From Rhizomys pruinosus (Eukaryota; Chordata; Mammalia; Rodentia; Spalacidae), in the NCBI GenBank assembly GCA_009823505.1, contig VZQC01012262.1, positions 996,723 through 1,060,722 of the forward strand: DNA of 64,000 nucleotides, written 5' to 3'. Both the position numbers and the translations under genes were made by a program. Below the pieces are notes generated by a model, which saw only the letters and a list, made by a program, of their open reading frames with translations, made no database searches and was not told where the DNA came from. Positions 38,657 through 48,538 of this stretch are shown here, piece after piece (position 1 is the stretch's first letter; the number at the start of each line of letters is the position of its first letter).

Positions 38657-38843
38657 CTTTGGTAGTATCAGATATGCTATTTAACAAGGCACACATCATG
38701 TCTCCCTCTAAGTGGTGAGGGTTTAGAATATGAGCCGGCCTCTGAGTCTTCTTAAATTGATTCTCTAGCTCCAGAAAACCTTGGTCTCCTGAAAGGATGG
38801 TGAAAGGGATCTGCTTAGGCAGTTGTTCATCTAGACGGCCAGC
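38657..38843 (-). CDS. Znf451: ZNF451 coding exon, NYN-like domain end
   Basis: Acceptor TTAACATAG and donor CCAAAG|GTACGC. It encodes 62 codons starting AGRLDEQLPKQIPFTILSGD and ending in NSISDTTK. The segment 'FTILSGDQGF' resembles the hydrophobic strand plus SGDxxF signature of PIN/NYN-type domains (usually SGDSDF). Here the second acidic residue of that motif is Gly. Nearly identical to human ZNF451 as I remember it. Confidence 0.96.
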
Positions 38844-39940
38844 CTATGTTAAAACAAATGGTATAGGTTGACAAAAAGTCTGTGAGAGTTTCAAATCAAG
38901 TGACATCTATTTCATAATGAGCATATACATAAAGTATATTATGCTTGTTCTCTTGCCCCAGCCTTCATAAATGAAATACAATATATAAAATGCCAATAAT
39001 TATAAGATAATCCAGGTATATACTGCTAAGCAAAAAGCAGCCAAAATTCCAGTCCAAAGGAGGCACCTACATAAAACAGGATCACCAAACGGCCACACAT
39101 CCAATATAAGAATAAATAAATAAATTCCTGTAGGGAAAATGTACAGAAGGTAACTTGCATGACTCAATCTTCACAGTAGATAGGAGCAAAATCTCTTCTG
39201 GATGAAATAGCAGTTGACACATCTATAGAGAACTGTCAATTATCTCTTTGATACAAAACCCTTCAAGCAGAAAACTGATTATAATAAAGTGGTCCTGGGC
39301 AGTAGTTTCTCTGGGTGACCAGCAGAGGCAGCTGTAAATGATGATTCTATTTAGGACAATAGTGATTGATAAGGCCCCTATCAATTTCAGGTGTAAAATG
39401 GGAAAGTAGGGGCTAGAAAGGTGGCTGTAGGTCTTTGCTGGTTAGGAGCACTTGCTGCTCTTGCAGAGGACCCTGGTTCAGTTCGCAACATCCACATAGC
39501 AGTTTACAACCGTCTCTAATTTTAGTTCCAAGGAATCAGACACCCTCTTCTGGCCTCTAAGAGAGTACTAGTCATGCATGTGGTACACATAGTGCATGCA
39601 AGCGAAACACTAATACACATAAAATAAAAATAACATAAAATATTTTAATGTGAAACTACATCAGCACACATCAAGTATATCATCTTTTAACTATTTGTTC
39701 CATAAATAATTAAGAGTGTGCTATATATAGATGAAAACTTACAAGAGGACTGAGATAAAGCAGTAAAGTATGCAATGAGTCCTTGTCTACTCTTACACAA
39801 GTTGTAAACAGAACCTAATATAGGTCTATAGAAAAATCAGTAATGAATAATGATCTCTATATATAAACTGCCATCACAGTTCAAGTAGGAAAAAAAAAAT
39901 ACTACACTGACAATAGACTTTTAATAAAATAGTTACTTAC
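38844..39940 (-). other. ZNF451 intron
   Basis: It contains one forward B2 SINE at about 39409-39628. The remainder is A/T-rich single-copy DNA in which I see nothing further. Confidence 0.7.
39409..39628 (+). repeat. B2 SINE (diverged)
   Basis: Older forward copy, 'ggggctagaaaggtggctgt' to an A-rich tail. Confidence 0.8.
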
Positions 39941-40071
39941 ATGCATACATATGGCAAAGTCAGCAGCATCTTTTCTTTTACTACAACGAGGATGAAGAAA
40001 GAAGCATCCAATCCTGTTCAAGTAATTGTAGATCTTACAGCTGAGTGGAGGCTTCCAATTGGTGTTTCCCC
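39941..40071 (-). CDS. Znf451: ZNF451 coding exon, NYN-like domain middle
   Basis: Acceptor TTAATAG and donor GCAT|GTAAGT. After two bases completing a Gly codon it encodes 43 codons from GNTNWKPPLSCKIYNYLNRI to DAADFAICMH. The 'KRKDAADFAICMH' stretch is shaped like the central acidic helix motif of NYN domains (K-x-x-D-x-x-hydrophobic). It matches mammalian ZNF451 almost exactly. Confidence 0.96.
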
Positions 40072-40213
40072 CTATTAATTTTAGAAAAAAATATAAATGA
40101 CAGTTAAGCAAGGAAAGAAAAGACCAAGAACTTTATCAAGGAAAAATATATCCTGTAAAATTTTTTTGTTTGTTTTTCCTAAAGACAAAGTACCAAATTA
40201 TAATTCGAGAGCA

Positions 40214-40420
40214 CTGGGCTGGGGAATTTAGCTCAGTTGGTAGAGTGCTTGCTTAGCATGCACAAATCCATGGGCTGGACCATCAGCATCACATAAATCA
40301 GGCCTAGTTGTGCACACCTGGTGGAAGGTGGAGGCAGGAGACCAGGAAGTCAAGACCAGCTTCAGCTTTACAACAGACATGAGGCCAGCCTGGGCGACAA
40401 GAGATGCTATTTCAGAACAT
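40214..40420 (+). repeat. B4 SINE (ID head plus B1 body)
   Basis: The head 'tttagctcagttggtagagt' is a well-preserved tRNA-type A-box region of an ID element. A B1-like body follows with 'ggtggaggcaggagaccagg'. Confidence 0.8.
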
Positions 40421-40539
40421 GAGAATGTGAGAGAATTCAGTCCTATGACAGACATCACCATCTTGTTGCTTTGTAATTTTAGAAATGGGGACTAACCTCC
40501 CTGAATCTGCCTACTCATCTCAAAGTTCTTAAGATTGGT

Positions 40540-40690
40540 GAGGCTGGGCATGGTGGCATGTGCCTTTAATCCCAACACTCAGGAGGCAGAGGGAGGTGGA
40601 CCTCTGTGAGTTCAAGGCCAGCCTGGTCTACAGAGCAAGATTCAGGCCAGGTGGGACTAAAGGGAGACCCTGTCTAAAAAAAAAAAGGTA
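40540..40690 (+). repeat. B1 SINE
   Basis: Forward copy, 'ggctgggcatggtggcatgt' to the A-tail. Confidence 0.9.
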
Positions 40691-41454
40691 AGCAGACTCA
40701 AAAGTCCTATGTGAAAATTCTTAGAATGGCACCTTTCTACCCATATGCAAAAATGAGTAATTTTTATAACTATGCTAAGGCTAATCAGGTGAACAATGGG
40801 TGTTAGATCGGTGCTATTCTTGGCCTTCCGCTCAGAGAAGCTTCTCTTTGCACTAGGTAAGTTAATACAGGGACTCGTAACTGGTCAAAGTGCTGAGAAT
40901 AAGGAACTGTTGAATGCTCCGCCCTAAAGAGGACATCTTTCTATGTAACTCCCTCTCTAAGGCTCAGGAAACATGGGTAGAAGGAGAAGCAGAAAGAATT
41001 TCAGAGCCAGAGGATGGGAAAAAAGAGTGCTGTGCAATGCTGTCATCTGGATATGCCATGCCACTGCACTAGCGAACTCACAGCAGGTGTGGTTACCTGC
41101 ATAAGATTGGGCCCATCAACATTCTACCACCAACTGGCCAAAGACCCATGAAGCCCCAGCGCTCCCTGAGGTGCTGTTGGCAGTTAATGGCTGCTGGAGA
41201 AGAAAGGCATCATTTTCCTAAGTTCTTCACTCGGGTAGCCACTGTTAGTTGCCTTTGTTTCAGTAAATAACCCCCAACAATAATCATATAGGCAACCCTA
41301 ATTAAACTCACTGAGTCACAGAAACATGAAAATAGGAGCACTTGTAGGAAAGAAGGGATTCAGCAGGAATAGAAGAGGGTAACAGAGGATAATGGGGGAG
41401 GAGCGAGAATGACAGAAATACACGCATGTATGACATTGTCAAAGAATTTTGGAG

Positions 41455-41595
41455 TTGTTGAGAAAAGGTCTCCCTGTAGCCCCAGCTGTCCTGGAACTCC
41501 CTATGTAGACCAGGCTAGCCTTGAACTCACAGAGATCCACCTGCCTCTCCCTCCCAAGTGATGGGATTATAGGTGTGCGCCACCACGCCCAGCAA
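41455..41595 (-). repeat. B1 SINE
   Basis: Reverse copy ending 'caccacgcccagc'. Confidence 0.9.
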
Positions 41596-41909
41596 GAATT
41601 TTTTTATTTAAGTTAAAAAAAAAAAAGAAAAAGAAATATGGACAGTCAGCAGAGCTAGACTTAGTAAAGCATTATTTGGGCTAATTTATCCAGGTCAGTA
41701 TGTTTCTCCAATCCTCATCTTTATAAGCTTTTTCCTCTGAAATATGAACTATAGCAGATACTCACTATAGTAAACCTCAGGAAACCAGGAAATTCTTTCC
41801 CATTGGTCTGGTCAATGGTTTACAGAGGTAGTTAGTGAAATTGCTTCTTTATAAGTAACAAAAATGAACTGAAAAGGCAATTATGCAATGTTAAAAAGGA
41901 TGTAAGTGC

Positions 41910-42362
41910 TGGGGCTGGAGAGACTGCCTAGCGGTTAAGAGCACCAACTGCTCTTGCAGAGGACCCGTGTTCGATCCCCAGCACCCACATGGTGGCTGAG
42001 AACCGTCTTTAACTCCAGTTCCGGGGAGAAGCCGCTTCTGACCTCCATGGCATTGCACAACACAGGTGCACAAACCTATATGCAGACAGTACATTCATAC
42101 ACATGTAAAAAAAGAAGGAAAAACCACTAAATAAAACTTTGTTTCATTAAAAAAAAAAAAAAAAAAAAAACAAAAAAAAAAAAAGAATGTAGACCCTAAG
42201 CCGGGGGGGGTGGTGGTGCACGCCTTTACTTCATAGCACTAGGAGGCAGAAAGCAGGGGATCTTGTTGTGATGTTCAAGGCCCGCCTGGTCTACAGAGCC
42301 AAATCCAGGACGCTGGGGCTACAGGGAGACCCTGTCTCGAGAAGACAAAAAAAAAAAAAAAG
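41910..42362 (+). repeat. B2 SINE then B1 SINE
   Basis: B2 at 41910-42115. Then a long A-rich stretch (42147-42184) precedes an indel-rich B1 at about 42200-42362. Confidence 0.87.
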
Positions 42363-42464
42363 TCCTATAGCCAGGAGACAGAAGTCAAAAAGCTAACCCT
42401 GCTTTCTATTAATGCTATAACTTACAAACAAAATAACTTAGCCTGCTTCCTGTACTTTATTATT

Positions 42465-42718
42465 ATTTTTTTAATTTTATTTATTTTTGTATGTGTATGA
42501 ATGTATTGTCTGCTTGTAGGTTTGTGCACCCGTGTCGTGCAATGCTGTGGAGGTCAGAAGAGGTCAGAAGAGGGTCTCGGATTCCCCTGGAACTGGAGTT
42601 CTCCTGGAATTGGAGTTACAGACGGTTCTTAGCTGCCATGTGGGTGCTAGGGATCGAACCCAAGTCCTCTGCAAGAGCAGTCAGTGCTCTTAACCGCTAG
42701 GCTATCTCTCCAGCCCGC
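42465..42718 (-). repeat. B2 SINE with internal duplication
   Basis: Reverse copy in which 'gaggtcagaa' occurs twice in direct succession near 42550-42570. Confidence 0.9.
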
Positions 42719-42853
42719 TTCCTGTACTTTAAAAAGCCTGGTACATTACAGATGTTGAATAAATTCTTTTTTTTCAGTGTACATCAAAGGATGCATACAT
42801 TTTGGGTCAACAAGCAGAGCTAACACGGAGACATGTAAAATAATCTAGAGAGT

Positions 42854-42994
42854 CAGTGAGTAAAGACACTTTGTGCTCAGTGAGTAAAGACACTTTGTGC
42901 TTGGTGAGTAAAGACACTTTGTGCTCGGTGAGTAAAGACACTTTGTGCTCAGTGAGTAAAGATACTTTGTGCTCAGTGAGTAAAGATACTTTGC
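42854..42994 (+). repeat. 24-bp minisatellite, about six copies
   Basis: The unit 'cagtgagtaaagacactttg' plus 'tgct' repeats at 42854, 42878, 42902, 42926, 42950 and 42974. Only one- or two-base differences separate units, and the last is truncated. The array merges into the head of a B3 SINE. Confidence 0.95.
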
Positions 42995-43115
42995 CACCAA
43001 GACTGACAGCTTGAGTTCAATCCCCATAACTCACATACCAGAAGGAGAAAAATGGCTCCCACATAGAGAAGCACACATGCAGTCACACCCACAAACAAAT
43101 GTAAAAAAAAAAAAA
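42974..43115 (+). repeat. B3 SINE
   Basis: The sequence 'tttgccaccaagactgacag' and 'caatccccataactcacata' identify a B3 body with an A-tail. Its first ~20 bp is the source of the adjoining minisatellite unit. Confidence 0.75.
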
Positions 43116-43309
43116 CAAACCTAGAAGCATAACTATAATGCACAGTAACATTATTCAAGTTATATTTCAATATTCTATCCAGAAAGGCTCAAATTAAAAT
43201 TAACTTGAAAATAAGTATCAAAGCTAAAAAAAAATATAAATAAATAAAATAAAAAAGAACCAAGTTCTCAGAAGAGGTGTCTCAAAAATGGTTTCCTTCT
43301 TAATCATAC

Positions 43310-43453
43310 CTTGAAAGCCCCAAATAAATGTTCCTTGGTTAAGGTAGCCTGGTAGATGACCAAAGAAGTTGGACCAGTTATCAAAATCTACAAAGACTAT
43401 GTGAGTCATGGTTCGCAGGTAGTCCAAATCTGGAAGCTCAACAACTTCTTCCT
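43310..43453 (-). CDS. Znf451: ZNF451 coding exon, NYN-like domain start
   Basis: Acceptor TTGTTCTCAG and donor TTTCAAG|GTATGA. It is exactly 144 bases, so skipping it would keep the frame and remove 48 residues. It completes a Glu codon, then reads EEVVELPDLDYLRTMTHIVF and on to TFIWGFQ plus one base. 'HIVFVDFDNWSNF' looks like the first strand and catalytic-type Asp of NYN/PIN domains (hydrophobic run, then D-x-D-N). Confidence 0.96.
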
Positions 43454-43704
43454 CTGAGAACAAAAAGACATTAACATGAATTCAGAAATAATCTTTCATA
43501 AACCTTCCAATTTCTTAAGTCTAAAAGATACTGGACACACAAAACCATGAAGTGTTTCTATTCTTCAACTCTCCCTAAACCTTTTCACAGAATCCAAATC
43601 TGTGTGTCACAGTTTACACTTAAGCAAGTAATATTCAGAATATCTCACAGATTATTGCATATTCTTTTTGTAACATTTTCCTTTGACTGCACAGCCTTTG
43701 TATT

Positions 43705-43842
43705 GTTTTGAGACAGGGTCTCATTTAACCCAGAATGGTCTCAAACTCAGTCTAAATCCAAGGCTGGCCTTTACCTTCCCATTGTCCTGCCGTCAAATCC
43801 GACATGCCGATATTACAGGTGTGAACCACCACAGCTGGCTAC
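43705..43842 (-). repeat. B1-like SINE remnant
   Basis: Old reverse copy, 'tttgagacagggtctcattt' to 'gaaccaccacagctggc'. Confidence 0.65.
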
Positions 43843-44002
43843 AGGTTGTTTGTTTTTTTGAAAGTTGTCTGTGAAAGAAATTTTTAACAAATCAATGTAC
43901 TAGGACAATTAGAAGTCCAAATTTTAATACTAGGTAAGTATAAACTTTCACTTTCACTATCCATAGATAAATGTTCAGTTTGTATCAAAAGATTAATGAA
44001 CT

Positions 44003-44440
44003 TTGGCTGAAGAGATGGCTTAACAGTTAAGAGCACTGGCTGCTCTTGCAGAGGACCTGGGTTCTGTCCCAGCAGCCACATGGTGGCTAACAACTGTATG
44101 TAGCTCCAGTTCCAGGGGATCCAAAACCCTCTTCCGTCCTCCCAAGGCACTACACTATCTACATGCAGGCAATACACTCATACACATAAAATAAATAAAT
44201 AAGAGTCATGAACTTATATGGGAACTTTACTGCTGAGCCAACTAGATGGCTCAGCAATTAAGAGCACTGGCTCTTAAAGGGGACCCAGGTTCACTTCCCA
44301 GCACCCACATGGTGGCTAACAAATATCTGTAACTCCAGTTCCAGGGGGATCTGACACCCTCTTCTGGCCTCTGCAGGCATTGTACACATAGGTGTACATA
44401 CATACATGCAGGCGAAACACTCATATAAATAAAAATAATT
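44003..44440 (+). repeat. Two forward B2 SINEs
   Basis: Older B2 copies at 44003-44202 and 44236-44440, each with an A-rich tail. Confidence 0.85.
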
Positions 44441-44594
44441 TTAAGAACTTAAGTCAGGACATTTACATATATATATGTAAACATTTATATAAATATATAA
44501 AACTACCACAGTATAGCAATAATATTCAAATTAAACTCTAATGTTCAATTCATGAAGGCTCAAAGGAACTTTCAAGAGTAATATGTAAATTCAA

Positions 44595-44705
44595 GCTAGG
44601 TGGAGGGGTACATACATACTTCAACTCAACACTCTGAGGCAGGAAAATCAAGGTTTGAGGGCAGCCAGCGCTAAATGGTGAGACCCTACCTCAAAAAAAC
44701 AAAGT
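44595..44705 (+). repeat. B1-like SINE remnant
   Basis: A degraded 7SL-type copy with 'ctctgaggcaggaaaatcaa'. Confidence 0.55.
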
Positions 44706-44898
44706 AAAAACTAATTTCAAAGTTACCTACTAAGAATGTTCTTGCCACCAGAACTTGCTTTTCTTACACTAGACTGATTTATTAGTAGCATCTGGTTCTA
44801 GAATTAAACACCCAAGCAATAAGATAACTTGAAACTCCACTGCCATACTTGGTTGTTCTTATATCTTCTCCCATTCTCACTTTAAGAGTTTCCACTAG

Positions 44899-45115
44899 GG
44901 GCTGGAGAGATGGCCTAGCAGTTAAGAGCGCTGACTGCTCTTGCAGAGGACCCGGGTTCGGTCCCCAGCACCCACATGGCTGAGAACCGTCTTTAACTCC
45001 AGTTTCAGGGGAATCCAACACCCTCTTCTGACCTCCGAGGCATTGCACAACACGGGCACACAGACCTGCATACAGACAGTACATTCATACACATACAAAA
45101 ATAAATAAAATTCAA
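44899..45115 (+). repeat. B2 SINE
   Basis: Forward copy ending about 30 bp from the donor of the candidate exon at 45145-45298. Confidence 0.9.
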
Positions 45116-45144
45116 AAAAAAATTTCCACTAATACAGTACAAAC

Positions 45145-45298
45145 CTTGGAATGTTTGTACATTATTATTAAAATAAGTAGATTCTACTCCACCTAAGAGA
45201 GGTTCTTTCAATGTATTAGAACCATCTTCTTCCATTTCCAAGCCAGGTTCTATCTTCTGGTTCCTGGAAATTCTAGATTTAGATGCTATAGTGATCCT
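45145..45298 (-). other. Candidate alternative ZNF451 exon
   Basis: On the minus strand a pyrimidine/T-rich tract ending GATAG leads into 154 bases open in one frame, ending CATTCCAAG|GTTTGT. The open frame includes EMEEDGSNTLKEPLLGG. The 3' phase fits exon 43310-43453. The 5' phase does not follow exon 46947-48538 (that join would hit a stop after about six codons). It would follow exon 60318-60444, or serve as a first exon with the ATG at 45235. It is not part of the canonical human protein as I remember it. It could also be a poison exon or chance. Confidence 0.3.
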
Positions 45299-45489
45299 CT
45301 ATCAAACACAAACACAAATTCCCCCAAAGTAATGAGAAAACCCGAAGAACAGTAGAAGAGAACATAAAACAGTGTTTCACTTTTTGGAACTGGAGTTGAT
45401 TAGGCCATGAATGATTTACCTTTCTCACTGAAAAATCCATAGGTAAAGATGATACTGAGATCTTTATCTACAAGACATTCAACGGTATA

Positions 45490-45610
45490 TAGCAGGTGTG
45501 GTGAAGCACACCTGTAGTCCTAGCTAGGCAGAAGGCTGAGATAGGGAGGACGACTTGAAACCACACTGAGACCTGAGTTAACATAATGAGACATGATGTC
45601 AAAAAAAAAA
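45490..45610 (+). repeat. B1-like SINE remnant
   Basis: Old 7SL-type copy, 'aggtgtggtgaagcacacct'. Confidence 0.65.
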
Positions 45611-46134
45611 ATGGATCAATGGTGGTGATGAAAGTCTGACCAAAGTTCCAGGTGCCAGCTCAGGCTGTGGCCTGAGGCTGCTGGGCATCCACACACATGT
45701 CCAGCCAATTGTGGACCTAGGCTATGTCTAGACTCTGAAGGGAGGCTGTGTGTCCAGAGGCTAAATAAAGCAAGGTGCTCTGCCCTAGACAGATGTTCTA
45801 GAGTCCAACAGGTGCTGCACGGCAGGTGAGAACTCCAAGTGTTCTCCTTGTTCCTCAGTTGGGACCAGGAGATTCCAAAGGTACAGGCTGCTATGGAGGG
45901 CTTTGCAGGGCCCCTCCCACATCTTTCCTGACTTCAGAGGCCTAACACTAAGCCAACATTTCTAGGATGCTACTTTATAAATAAACATAAGCAATTTAGA
46001 AAAACAGAATAAAAATTCTGTGGTTCATAAAAAAAAATTATCAAGCAATATTTTCAGTTTTCACTCTGCCTTTTACAACTCACCAGGTTAACATTCAAAA
46101 GAATATAAACTTATTGTTCTCTCGCCCCTGCAAA

Positions 46135-46325
46135 AAGAAAATTTACACTTCCCTCCCTGGCATTGCACACTAGTCTACTAACAAACATGCAGACAAAACA
46201 CTCACACATATAAAATATAAAGTAATGGAGGAAGAAAGGAAGGAAGGAAGGAAGGAAGAAAGGAAGGAAGGAAGGAAGGAAGGAAGGAAGGAAGGAAGGA
46301 AGGAAGGAAGGAAGGAAGGAAGGGA
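46135..46325. repeat. B2 tail fragment with (GGAA)n microsatellite
   Basis: A forward B2 tail ('aaacatgcagacaaaacact', about 46150-46226) runs into roughly 95 bp of GGAA/GAAG tetranucleotide repeat at 46228-46325, with a few GAAA interruptions. Confidence 0.93.
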
Positions 46326-46334
46326 GGCAAACCA

Positions 46335-46762
46335 GGCATGATGGCACATGACAGAAGTCCCATCATCGCTCAGGAGGCAGATCTGCCAGGATTTCTAAGC
46401 TATCCAGGGCTACAATACAAGGTAAGCTCCAGCCCTATCTTGGCTACAGCATAAGATCTTAATCACAACAAAGGCTGGGCGTGGTGGCGCATGCCTTGGA
46501 GGCAGAAGCAGATGGATCTCTCTCTATAAGTTCCAGGCTAGCTGGGGCTACAGGGAGACCCCGTCTCAAAAACACGCCCCCCCCCCAAAAAAAAACCCAC
46601 AAACAAACAAGCCAAGTGTGGCGGCACATGCTTTTAATCCCAGCACTCGGGGCAGAGGCAGGCAGACCTCTGTGGTATCAAGGCTGCCCTGCTCTACACA
46701 ATGAGCTTCAGGTCAGCTGAGGCTACAGGAAGACCCTGCCTCAAAAACACCAAAATAAGCGA
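46335..46762 (+). repeat. Three B1-type SINEs
   Basis: An old copy lies at 46335-46460, an internally deleted B1 at 46473-46575, and a B1 at 46612-46762 with a (CAAA)n-type tail to 46792. The last ends about 150 bp from the donor of the large ZNF451 exon. Confidence 0.8.
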
Positions 46763-46946
46763 ACAAACAAACAAACATACAAACAAACAAACCATGGAAA
46801 AAGTAGGAATACAAATCCCCAAAAGGTACACGGTGCAATCATTAGTCAATGCTTCTTGCTTCACAATCCTATCAGCTTCCTCTGGTGGGTATGCTGTACT
46901 TACATTTGTGAGAACGTGTGAAACAAGCATAGTTGTACAGCCATAC

Positions 46947-48538
46947 CTATATTGTGGCAGCCTGTGTCATTCTCAGCTCCCTTCTCCATGTCTGAAGTTT
47001 TTGGACAGCTTATTGTCTGGTTCAGTTTTTTCTCAGCATGTGAGACACTGGCAGCAAACTTGAACATGCCTCCTTTGTCAGATCCAACAGGAGTCACGCT
47101 GGGCTTCTGTAAGGCGCCATGCTTTCTATGGAAGTGCTGCTGAGCACTCTCAGGGTCGTGGAAGGCCTTGGTGCAGGTTCCACACTTGATCACATACTGC
47201 TGCTCCTCATCACTCTTCTCTTTGCTGTGCACTTGATGGATATGAGCATTAATGTCGGCTAGGTTCTGTGCTGTCACTAAACACAAACTGCAGCGAAACC
47301 ACAGTTTACCTTTATCTAGCATGGTTTGGAGACACTTATCATAATCTTCTTTTCTGTTAACTTTACAGATGTAACTCTCATGGCAACCACAGGCTAACAG
47401 GTTACTGGTCTCTACTACTGAAAAATCTTCAGTTTTAATCGAAGTCTTAGTTTTTTCTGACACAAACACATAATCTATGCTATGGTACTCCTTATAATGA
47501 CTCAGAAATGCTTCTTCCATGTTAAAGGTAAGATCACAAAGTCCACAGAAGTATTTAATCTTTATCTCATTGTTGTGTTCATCCTGGCAATGTCGGTATA
47601 ATGTTTCTATTTTATGAAATGTCTTTCTGCAATGGGCACAGCTGTATCTATGGAACTGGTGACTTGCTAAAGACATACAGTGCTGTTTTACACATTCTTG
47701 GGAATCAAACATATCTTCACAAATTCGGCATTGCCATCTGCCCCTTGGAGGACTGTCTGCCAGGAAATGATCAACTACAGTAGGGGTTGATGATGGTTTG
47801 TCCACAGTCAAATTACTCACCACAGAGGATGATGGTAAAATTTCATCTTCTACCTCATCCATCTCATAAAAATATCTGTGTCCGTTATGAAATTCAGTAA
47901 TATGTGCCATAATATAATCTTTCTTTATTAACTCCTTTTTGCATGTTCTACACCAAAACAGAAAGTTATTCAAATGTGCCCCGCCATGAAACCGGCTCAT
48001 GTGTAAACGCATGACCCCTGAATCTTCACACACCTTTCCACAGACCACACACTTGTAACACATTGTGTTTGCTGAGAAAACATGCTTTTCTACTGCATCT
48101 TCACTTGGAAATCGTCGACTGCATTCACAGAACCAGGCTGTAACTCCTGACTTTTGTTTATGGACACTAACTACACCACCTCCATGGCTCTTATCTTCTA
48201 AATTCATTTTCTTTTTTGGAATGGTACAGTCCTCTGGGCTGGATTCTCTAACAGACATAATTCGTTTAAGCGATGAAAATTTGGGTTGGCTAAATAATGA
48301 CTGCAAGTCACAAGGAGGCTTACTCCTTTCTCTGAGGTGGCAATAGAGTAAAACGGATTCTTCCACTGAGTTAATGACTCGAATTTTGTGTCCTGACTTC
48401 ATGTGACTTTGGGTGTTGGTTTCATCCACAAAGACTTGGTTGCAATCTGAGCAATAACCTCTTAGTATGAACTCTTCTGCAACCTGAGTGATGCTTTTCT
48501 CAGCCACAGCTACAGGTCCAGCATTTCGACAACGAACC
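46947..48538 (-). CDS. Znf451: ZNF451 large zinc-finger exon
   Basis: A 1592-base exon bounded by acceptor CCAATTAG and donor AATATAG|GTATGG, with 530 whole codons. After completing an Arg it begins VRCRNAGPVAVAEKSITQ. C2H2 fingers in order include CSDCNQ.., CVVCGK.., CRTCKK.., CRICED.. (long His spacing), CAHCRK.., CGLCDL.., CSLCLV.. and CGTCTK..; 'WFCECSRRF' is a degenerate one. Linkers carry Ser/Pro-rich and acidic stretches and 'IKTED', a plausible SUMO acceptor. The open frame continues past the donor for about 15 codons, but family and splice site place the end at 46947. No initiator is needed since the frame enters from upstream. Confidence 0.98.

Larger units (their letters stand above)
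40072..43309 (-). other. ZNF451 intron
   Basis: A 3.2 kb intron with B1, B2, B3 and B4 SINEs and the 24-bp minisatellite. I see nothing recognisable in 40700-41450 or 41600-41905. Confidence 0.7.
43454..46946 (-). other. ZNF451 intron
   Basis: A 3.5 kb intron with several SINEs, a GGAA-type microsatellite and a possible alternative exon at 45145-45298. Nothing recognisable in 45615-46130. Confidence 0.7.

Noticed and set aside
40214..40290. tRNA gene
   Set aside because: The A-box-like head is that of an ID/B4 SINE; no cloverleaf can be completed and a B1-like body follows.
42854..42994. CRISPR-like array of 24-bp repeats
   Set aside because: Units are directly contiguous with no spacers, and the context is a rodent SINE in an intron.
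46900..46946. Extension of the large ZNF451 frame past 46947
   Set aside because: A strong donor (AATATAG|GTATGG) and the conserved in-phase join to the next exon show that these codons are intronic.
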